A stretch of 64,000 bases of DNA from Cymbidium sinense (taxonomy: Eukaryota; Streptophyta; Magnoliopsida; Asparagales; Orchidaceae): NCBI GenBank assembly GCA_021442155.1, contig CM038215.1, positions 276,756,413 to 276,820,412 of the forward strand. Reading direction: 5' to 3'. Made by a program: the position numbers and the translations under genes. Shown piece by piece: positions 56,400-64,000 of this stretch. Below the pieces are notes generated by a model. The model had not been told where the DNA came from. It searched no databases and was given only the letters and a program-made list of their open reading frames with translations. The number at the start of each line of letters is the position of its first letter. The stretch's first letter is position 1.

Positions 56400-57330
56400 T
56401 TGTTTTAGTTCTAGTAATAATCCTCATGTGATTCATATGAATCCCAGATGTTTAGTTTCATTTCGTCCATCCATATGAACCAAATAAGAGTAATGGATTA
56501 TGATTTTAATATGACCTTTAATGGCATTGTCAAAGTAAACTTCAAGAAGTTGATATATAATAAAAGTACAATTAAAATTGGTGTTGAATAGATCATACCA
56601 AATCCAAATTTTAGATGCAATAGCCCCATTAACAAAAAAAACATGGTTAACATTCTCAATATGGGAAAAACATTGATATTTAGGGTAAATAAAACCCTTT
56701 ACCCCATAATAAAGAGTCAACAGAATAAAGTTTTTAGGATACCAAGTTAGAAGAGTAAGAAGGGGATATTGTTATTCCAAATTTTGGAGAACACAATAGA
56801 AGAATCTGAGTGTCTTTAGTGTGAAGCCACACATTTTAAGGTTGAAATCCATTATGAGATAGCTTAAAGATAATCTGATCATGATTGTTAGGAGTGATAG
56901 GAATATTAGTAATCATATTTAAGAAAGTGGAAGGAATAGAATCAGTAATCTTACTAGTGTTCCACTTGTGGTTTTGCCAGAATGAATTAACTCTGATAGC
57001 GGAAGTGGAGTGAGTGTAGAGTAAGTCATCAATGGATCCACCACCACTCTAGTTGTCTTGCCAAAAGAAGGAATTGCCAGAGTTTATGTCCCAAAAAATT
57101 AAGGATTCAACATCCCATTTGATAGAACAAAGTCTTCTCCATACAAGAGAATCACCCGATTTAAAGGGACAAATGAGAGGATGTTTACCCTGGCAATATT
57201 TAGAAGTCATGAAATTTACCCAAAGACTATTTTTGCTCCTAAAATTCCACCAAAGTTTGTAGGAGAAGGCATTGATAACTTCTTTGATGGATTTACATCC
57301 TGACCTCCTCTTCAAGGGTACCATAACTTT
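56400..57330 (-). pseudogene. LINE-D zf-RVT region
   Basis: The frame 56,720-56,433 holds KYQCFSHIENVNHVFFVNGA and IASKIWIWYDLF; the first Cys is Tyr here and the CC pair is CF. Upstream, 57,324-57,049 keeps the linker with SYKLWWNFRSKNSLWVNFMT, YCQGKHPLICPFKSGDSLVW and SGNSFFWQDN, where LINE-C reads STSFFWKDN. Broken by several frameshifts. Confidence 0.78.
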
Positions 57331-57399
57331 AGACCAAGATGACTAGTACATTCTTTTAGAGGAGGTTCGTAAGAATTTGTTTAAGAGACAATTCTATTG

Positions 57400-58640
57400 A
57401 TGGTAGAATTGGTAGGCACAATGGTTTGAAGAAGGTATATAGGTATGGAATTTAGAGTGCTCTTGATCAAGGTAAGCCTACCAAAAGAGAGTAAATGAAA
57501 TTCCCAAACCAAAATTTTGTTAGAAATTTTCTAAATTAGATCATCAAAAGGATTTTTTTTGGCCTTTAAAAGCGGAGCCCCTAGGTAATTAAGAGGGAGT
57601 TGATTTTGCTTAAAATTAGTAATTCTGATATTTGGTTAAGTCTATTAGGAGGAATCTTAGTCAAGGAATAAAACCGCATTTTCCTTCATTAAGAAAAAGA
57701 CCACTAACTTTACCAAAATCATTTAGAAGGTTCTTAATGGTTTTAACATGTCAAGGGAGCAAGAAGATAATGAAATCATCTGCAAAGCTAAGATGAGAAA
57801 TAGGAAACCTCCATGAGTTTTAAAAGACATATTAGATTATTAATAAAAGATCGTTAAGGCTCCTGCAGTATTCAATAGCGATGATAAAAGAGAAGGTGAT
57901 AGTGGGTCACCTTGCCTCAAACCATGGCTAGAAGGAAAGAAACCTATGGACTCGCCATTCATGATAAAACTAGACATTCGTGATACACCTTTTATAATGG
58001 ATAAAACTATCGAAAAACCAAACAAATTCAGGATTTAAAAGAGAAAATCCCATGAGAGTTTGTCAAAGGCTTTAGCGATGTCTAGTTTGAATAAGATGTT
58101 GCCTCCTCTAGTAGGGACATAAAGGTCATGAACCAGCTCTTGAGCAAGAAGAATATTATCCGATATTGCTCTGTGTTTAACAAAACCAGCTTGATTTGGG
58201 GAGATGATTTTAGGAAGCAAAGGGCTGTTTATTATTTATTAATTTAGCAATGAGTTTTGAAAAAAGTGCAAAGACTAATCGTAAAAATCGCCCCAAGATT
58301 CGATTGTTAGTTTTGGAAATAAGGACAATAAAGTGCTTGAAAAGTATTTGGGAATAGGATTGCCATCAAAGAAATCAATAACAAAGATCAACTAAGTCGG
58401 TTTTAATAAATGGCCAACAATGCTGAAAGAAGTGTGTCGTATAGCCGTCAGGGCCAGCAACAGAGTCAGTGTTCATGTTCTTAAGAGTATTACTAATCTC
58501 TTCTTTGAAAGGGCACATAGTGAGTAAATGATTATCCTCACTGTTAATCATAGAAGGGATAAGATGTGTGTTAGATAAAGTTCCTAGCAACGGATTAGAA
58601 TTTAATAAAGTTTGGAAATGATGATGTAATCCTTAATATC
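57400..58640 (-). pseudogene. LINE-D reverse transcriptase domain
   Basis: Pieces in order: 58,590-58,375 (SNTHLIPSMINSEDNHLLTM, SVAGPDGYTTHFFQHCWPF), 58,220-58,035 (LPKIISPNQAGFVKHRAISD, FKLDIAKAFDKLSWDFLF, with the first catalytic Asp), 58,025-57,840 (MNGESIGFFPSSHGLRQGDP), then LSFADDFIIF near 57,777-57,800 with the FADD catalytic pair intact. Frameshifts lie between each block, so no full-length product is possible although all catalytic residues survive. Confidence 0.83.
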
Positions 58641-59770
58641 ATTATTATCTATCCATTCACCATTAAAGTTCTTAATTTTCTTAATCGAGTTTAAGGCTTT
58701 TCATTTATTACAAATGGCATGAAAATACTTGGTGTTTCACACCATCGAATATATGTTTGCTTGCGCTTTTGACGCCAATAGGTTTCTTCCATGTTTTGAT
58801 AATTAACCAAGTTATTCTTGGCAATGTTCAAATCCTCAAGTTTACTGGGATCAGTTGAGACAGCCTCTTCAAGGGGACAAACCTCTTGTTCCATAGCTTT
58901 AAGATTTGTGAAAAGGTTTTTAAAAATGTGTTTGTTCCACCAATTGAGATTTTGTTTAAGTCTTTTGAGCTTAAGCCAAAGACGAGTCATACCTTTAACA
59001 GAATTATCCGGGAAAATAGGGGCCATCCAATTAGTGAGAGTGACATTGGTGAAGTCACTATGTTGGGTCCACATATTTTGAAATCTGAAAGGAGAGGGAG
59101 TAGATGGGTTGGGGGGGATTTTTAAAGGAAATCAAAAGAGGAGCATGGTCAGACAAAGTTATGCTCAAATGCTCAACATTGGTAGTAGGCCACTGATTGA
59201 TCCAAAGAGAATTAAAGAGGGTCCTATCAAGACGCTGCCAAAGTCTAAAGTTGTGCTATGAAGTTAGACCCAAGAAACCAATGTCGATCAGTTGCAATCA
59301 AGGATCATATTTGAGAAGTCCTCCATGAAATGAAGGTTAGGAGTACATCCTCCCCTTCTTCCAACTAGCTATGATAGTATTGAAATCACCTCCAACCAAC
59401 CGTGGAAGGTTAGCCAAGGAAGCGGTGCGTAAGTCATTCCAAAGGATGTTCCTACCACTCTATTACAAGAAGCATAGATAAAAGAGCCAAAAGTCGATAA
59501 GTCACCTAAGGAGATTTTGACATTAACCAATTGGTCAAGATCATCAATGATGGAAATGGTGATGGAGTTGTGCCAAAAGCACCAAATTTTATTATTAAGA
59601 TTGAAGAAAAATTATGAAAACCAAGGGATCTCGACAAAAGCAATCTTGGAAGAATTAATGAAAGGTTCAATAAGAACAAGTAACTTGATATTATGAGCAC
59701 GACAAAGACTCTAACACGATTAGAAGAGACCCACAACCCGGATATTCCAAATAAGAAAATTAATCATAAG
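58641..59770 (-). pseudogene. LINE-D endonuclease and connector
   Basis: The endonuclease start lies at about 59,768 (MINFLIWNIR-like, ATTCCAAATAAGAAAATTAA on the + strand). Pieces at 59,736-59,506 cover the N-terminal half in shifted frame, and GGDFNTI-like sequence is near 59,380. The connector frame 59,074-58,691 starts MWTQHSDFTNVTLTNW and contains NWWNKHIFKNLFTNLKAMEQ, TYWRQKRKQTYIRW. It is the best-preserved connector in the window. The endonuclease itself is heavily frameshifted. Confidence 0.75.
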
Positions 59771-59839
59771 GAGACAACGAAAGGGAAAAGGAAAAAGAAA
59801 GGAAGAGAGGAGAGAAATGATGACACATTACTTGTGTGG

Positions 59840-61291
59840 GGTGGAAGAAGAGAGTGGTTCTAGAAGTTATTATTAGAAAATTTTGCTTTGTAGGGTTTTT
59901 TGTTTTTAGCAATTTGAAAGGGTCTATCAAAATCCAAATTATCTCCATCAGAAAGGGATTGATTTTTGGGTTCCGGAATAATAGAAGAATCTATCAATGT
60001 TTTAGAAGAGGGGATTTCACCTTCTTCCGTATCGGATAGAGTGTGAGAAATTGGGTTCAATTGATTATCACTCACGAAGGGAAATAGATGGGGAAGTTCG
60101 GCACCATTAATACAAATATCTTTCTCAATATGTTACGAAGCCATAGGGTCATTATTTTGGTCCATTATATGATTCCCATTCAAATTGTTTAATTGGGTGT
60201 CCAATATAAGGCTACCATTCAGATTTTCAGTAGGATTTAACTGAAGCAAAGAGCTATCATGGGAAACCAAATTATTACAAGCAGGGGTGAGGTTAGGTAA
60301 ATTGCCATTGGTAGCGTCACACCCCTCAATGCCTATTTTAGTACCAAGGTCAGAGTGTTTTCCAATAGATAAATCAGTAGGAGGAGTAGGGAGGAGAGGC
60401 TCTTTTTGAGTATTTTTAGGCACATATGCTAGAGTATTGGTTTTCCCAGTTCCATTAATTGTGTTCATATTTTGTGGTAAATTTTTTCTGAGATTAGGAT
60501 GAAGCACAAAGCATTCTGAGTGATCATGCCCGTGAATCTTACAGTGAGTGCAAAAGACAGGAAAATTTTCAAAATTGACTTTTTGATTATATCCAAATTT
60601 TTCAAAGCCAATCCAAACCTCTTTGGGATATTTTTTTGTGATGTCTATCTCAACGAGAATATGAGCGACAGATGGCCTAGATCTAGTGGCCGTTGCTTGG
60701 TCTATTTGGAGAGGTCTACCAAAAGGCATAGCAGAAACAAAACTTGATGAGTGACATAATGAATTCGCATGTTAGGAAATACAAGCCAAAGAGGGACAAT
60801 GGGAGATTCCTCTTTGACATCAAAGAGGGGCGACCATTTCAATAGCCGCATATGACAATTATGCATAAAATAAGAATGACGAGCGAAAGCCCATGAATAA
60901 TCTAAATCATTTGAGAGTTGAATAAGAATGTGACGGGGATCGATCAGCCCAATAGAGAAAGTACCCGATAATTTTAAACTATGAAAGAAAGAGTGAATAT
61001 TATCAAGAGTTGGGCGTCTAAGGGAGAATTTACCCACCAAAGTGAACTCGAAGGGCTTAGCAAGTTTCTCAACATCCTGATCTGAACACATTACTGTCGG
61101 CAATCCACGATAAGATGTTGAAATGAGATTAATCGAAGCATTCGAGCTAGGGATCTTACCAGATAAAGCTTCTTTGAATGATTTAACAGCAGGTGCATTA
61201 ACAGGAGCAATCGAATCCAGAAAACCTGTAGAGTCGAAGAGCAAAGCGGTGGTCGTCGAGAGCGGCGACGGGGTGAGACGAGCCTCGCCAT
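59840..61291 (-). pseudogene. LINE-D ORF1 (DUF4283 plus intact zinc knuckle)
   Basis: Putative start ATG at 61,291 (MARLVSPRRR). A frameshift near 61,240 leads into 61,244-60,702: NASINLISTSYRGLPTVMCS, KPFEFTLVGKFSLRRPTLDN, LKLSGTFSIGLIDPRHILIQ, the DUF4283 domain. A second frameshift near 60,730 leads into 60,729-60,133: HILVEIDITKKYPKEVWIGF and the canonical CCHC knuckle CTHCKIHGHDHSEC (Cys 60, Cys 63, His 68, Cys 73 of that piece). The C-terminal part is Asn/Thr-rich and ends near 59,860. The product would bind the LINE RNA; two frameshifts make it non-functional as it stands. Confidence 0.85.
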
Positions 61292-61420
61292 TGCTCTAAT
61301 CAAGGGCGTCACACATCTGGGGGAGTCTGCGTGCTCAGTGAAAGCAAGAAGCGCAAATGAGAAATGGCCAATCCACCTAGAGCATAAAATCGCAGAGAGA
61401 GAACACTAGAGAGGAAAAAA
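61292..61420 (-). promoter_or_regulatory. LINE-D 5' UTR
   Basis: About 130 bp between the putative ORF1 start and the first telomere-like unit, shorter than in LINE-B (245 bp). The junction reads GAGAGGAAAAAAGGGGTTTAGG. Upstream in the transcription sense lies array T5, rich in CCCTAAA on the transcribed strand. A promoter function is only inferred from family practice. Confidence 0.45.
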
Positions 61421-64000
61421 GGGGTTTAGGATTAGTTTAGGGTTTAGGGTTTTAGTGATTAGGGTTTAGGGTTAGGGTTAGGTTTTAGAGTTTAGGGTGA
61501 AGGGTTTATGATTTAGGGTTTAGATTTAGTTTAGGGTTTAGGGTTTATGGTTTAGGGTTTATGCTTTAGGGTTTACGGTTAGTTTTAGGGTTTAGGATTT
61601 AAGGTTTAGGGTTTAAGATTTAAATTAAGGTTAGTTTTAATTTAGTGTTTTATATTTATTTAAGTTATTTGTTATTATTTAATTTATTTTTAGGTTTATT
61701 TATCTCAATTTAGGTTTTTTATTTTAATTTATTTTTTACGTTTAGGTTTAGTTTTAGGTATATGTTAATTTTTTAGTTTAGTTTCACTTTTATTTTATTT
61801 TTTAGGTTTAGGTTTTATTTTTTATTTTTAGGTTTAGGTTTAGGTTTTCATTTTATATTTTAAGGTTTAGGTTTTAGGTTTAATTTTAGGTATTTTTTTA
61901 GTTTAGGTTTTAGGTTTATTTTTAGGTATTATTTTTTAGTTTAGGTTTAAGTTTATCTTTAGTTTATTTTATTTTATTTAGTTTAGGGTTTAGTTTTTCT
62001 TTATTTTAGCTTTAAGTTTAGGTTTTATTTATTTTATTTTAGTTTATTTTAGTTTCGGTTTAGGTTTATTTTATTTTGTTCATTTTTGGTTTAGATTTTG
62101 TTTTTAGTTTAGGATTTAGGTTTTATTTGTAGGTTTATTTTTTAGGTTTAGGTTTTTATTTAGTTTTTATTTTATTTTATTTTAGGATTATTTTATTTTT
62201 ATTTTATGCGTAGTTTTAATTTTATTTATGTTTTTTATTTTAGGTTTATTTTTTAGTTTCATTTAGGATTTTATTTATTTTATTTTAGTTTAGTTTTTAT
62301 TTTTTTATTTCATTTTTTGGTTTAGGTTTAGGTTTTAGTTGAAGTTTTTATTTTATTTTATTTTATTTAGGTTTATGTTTTATTTATTTATTTTATTTTT
62401 AGGTTTTATTTTGTTTAGGTTTTTAGGGTTTAGGGCTTAAGGTTTGGTGTTTAGGGTTTAGGGTTTAGGGTTGAGGGTTTGGGGTTTAGGCTTTATGGTT
62501 TAGCGTTGTAGGTTTTAGGGTTTACGGTTTAGGGTTATAGGTTTAGGGTTTAGAGTTTAGGGTTTAGGGTTTAGGGTTAGGGGTTTTTTCTTTACTATTT
62601 ATTATTATTATTTATTTTTAAATTATGGAAATTGGTGGGTTTTGGTTTATTTAGTTTATTTTTTTATTTATTTTAGTTTATTTTATTTTCATTTAGATTT
62701 AGGTTTATTTTTATTTACATTAAGTTTAGTTTATTTATTTTAGGTTTATTTATTTTAGTTTAGGTTTTTTATTTTAGTTTATTTTTTAGGTTTTTTTATT
62801 TTTTTAGGTTTTATTTACATATTTATTATTTAGGTTTAGGTTTTTATTTAGTTTTTATTTTATTTTATTTTAGGTTGATTTTATTTTTATTTTTGGTTTA
62901 GTTTTTATTTTATTTAGGTTATCAATTTTTTTATTTAGTTTAGGTTTTTATTTATTTTATTTTAATTTAATTTTAATTTTTATTTTATTTTCTTTTTAGG
63001 TTTAGGTTTAGGTTTATGTTTTAGTTTATGTTTTCCATGTTATTTTATTTTATTTTATTTTATTTTGGTTTACATTTTTTATTTATTTTATTTTTAGGTT
63101 TTATTTAGTATTGATTTAGGCTTTTAGCTTTCCAGGGTTTTGGGTTTTGGGTTTTGGGTTTGAGGTTTAGGGTTTAAGGTTTAGGGTTTAGGGTTTAGGG
63201 TTTAGGGTTTATGGTTGTAGGTTTTAGGGTTTAGGGTTTTGGGTTTCGAGTTTAGGGTTTAGGGTTTATGGTTTTAGTGTTTAAGGATTTGGGGCTTAGG
63301 GGACGGTTTAGGTTTAGAATTTAGGGTTTTAGGATTTAGGGTTTAGGGTTTAGGCTTTTATGGTTTACGGTTTAGGGTTTAGGGTTTAGGGTTTAGGGTT
63401 TAGGTTTAGGGCTTAGGGTTTAGGGCTCAGGGTTTGGTTTAGAGTTTTTGGGTTTAGGTTTTCGGGGTTAGGGTTTTGGGTTTTGAGTTTTGGGTTTAGG
63501 GTTTAGTGTTAGTTTTAGGTTTTAGGGTTTAGGGTACTGGATTTAGGTTTAAGGTTTAGGGTTTAGGGTTTAGGATTTTTTTATATAAGAAAAAAACTAA
63601 ACTAGCAGGTTTAGGTTTATTTATTTTATTTAGTTTAGTTTTTATTTATTATAGTTTACTTTATTTTTAATTTTTATTTAGGTTAATTTTTATTTTATTT
63701 AGTTTGGTTTATTTATTTTAGTTTAGGTTTTTTCTTTTAGTTTATTTTTTTAGGTTTAGGTTTATGTTTATTTTTATTTTTAAGTTTAGTTTAATTTTAT
63801 TTATTTTTAAGGTTTATGTTTTATTTTTTATTTTAGGTTTAGGTTTATGTTTTTATTTTCTTCTTTTAGGTTTGGGTTTTAGGTTTTTGATTTTTGATTT
63901 AATTTTAGGTTTTATTTTTTAGTTTAGGTTTAGGTTTATTTTTAGTTTATTTTATTTTAAATATTTATGCTTAGTTTATTTTAGTTTAGGTTTAGGTTTA
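61420..64000 (+). repeat. Telomere-like array T5 with T-rich units
   Basis: TTTAGGG blocks (61,430-61,620; 62,420-62,585; 63,130-63,570) alternate with T-rich blocks (61,630-62,420; 62,600-63,120; 63,580 to the window end). T-runs with the boundary word start the second and third T-rich blocks (62,590 and 63,573, about 0.98 kb apart). Internal words such as TTTTTATTTAGTTTTTATTT recur (62,153 and 62,840). The array continues beyond the window. Confidence 0.82.

Larger units (their letters stand above)
52847..61420 (-). mobile_element. LINE-D: near full-length L1-type LINE
   Basis: About 8.6 kb on the minus strand: 5' UTR (61,420-61,292), ORF1 (61,291 to about 59,840), endonuclease (about 59,770-59,140), connector, reverse transcriptase (about 58,640-57,400), zf-RVT (57,330-56,400), RNase H (56,380-55,790), 3' region of 2.9 kb, hairpin, AATAAA and 19-nt poly(A). 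Both ends abut telomere-like repeats. Many small frameshifts exist, more than in LINE-C ORF2. Confidence 0.9.

Noticed and set aside
1..64000. A functional chromosome end
   Set aside because: The arrays are degenerate, interrupted, and non-telomeric DNA (24,356-39,305) lies between them. The sequence also continues on both sides.

Overview
The window looks like a repeat-dominated stretch of a flowering-plant nuclear genome. The evidence is long arrays of plant-type telomere-like repeats (TTTAGGG and variants), plant L1-type LINEs with a DUF4283 plus zinc-knuckle ORF1 and a C-terminal RNase H, a plant Ty3/gypsy element of the Tat lineage with a second RNase H, and retro-copied fragments of a plant glycine-rich RNA-binding protein. 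I see no intact host gene, rRNA, functional tRNA or CRISPR array. Nearly all coding sequence is broken by stops and frameshifts. The species cannot be named from this sequence.

Layout: LINE-A relic, minus strand (1 to about 3,010, 3' end outside the window); telomere-like array T1 with a GGCCCAG-rich variant (3,270-5,007); LINE-B, minus (5,008-15,550); array T2 carrying four copies of a glycine-rich-protein retro-fragment (15,550-24,355); non-telomeric block (24,356-39,305) with an unidentified stretch, a three-copy 250-270 bp repeat, a low-complexity GGTCAA-rich stretch, a decayed Tat-lineage element (30,211-34,620 and its 3' noncoding region to about 37,850), an inserted hAT-type MITE (35,400-36,027) and a roughly 340-bp satellite; array T3 mixed with satellite and two more retro-fragments (39,306-44,450); LINE-C, minus (44,451-52,608); short array T4 (52,609-52,846); LINE-D, minus (52,847-61,420); array T5 (61,420-64,000).

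The most striking pattern is that all four LINEs belong to one family and lie in the same orientation inside the telomere-like arrays. Their poly(A) tails (poly(T) on the + strand) join the 3' side of the TTTAGGG strand, and their 5' ends face where the chromosome end would be. This is the geometry expected if cDNA is primed from a G-rich telomeric 3' end or from a nick in that strand, and it resembles insect HeT-A/TART and TRAS/SART and algal Zepp. The LINEs also have unusually long 3' regions (2.9-4.8 kb) ending in a small conserved hairpin and AATAAA. The glycine-rich-protein fragments have the same orientation and poly(A)-first structure, and the arrays contain a recurrent T-rich unit with a conserved poly(T)-led boundary. 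A telomere-associated retrotransposition history is an inference. The arrays are degenerate and internal now, so this is probably an old subtelomeric or interstitial region and not a working telomere.
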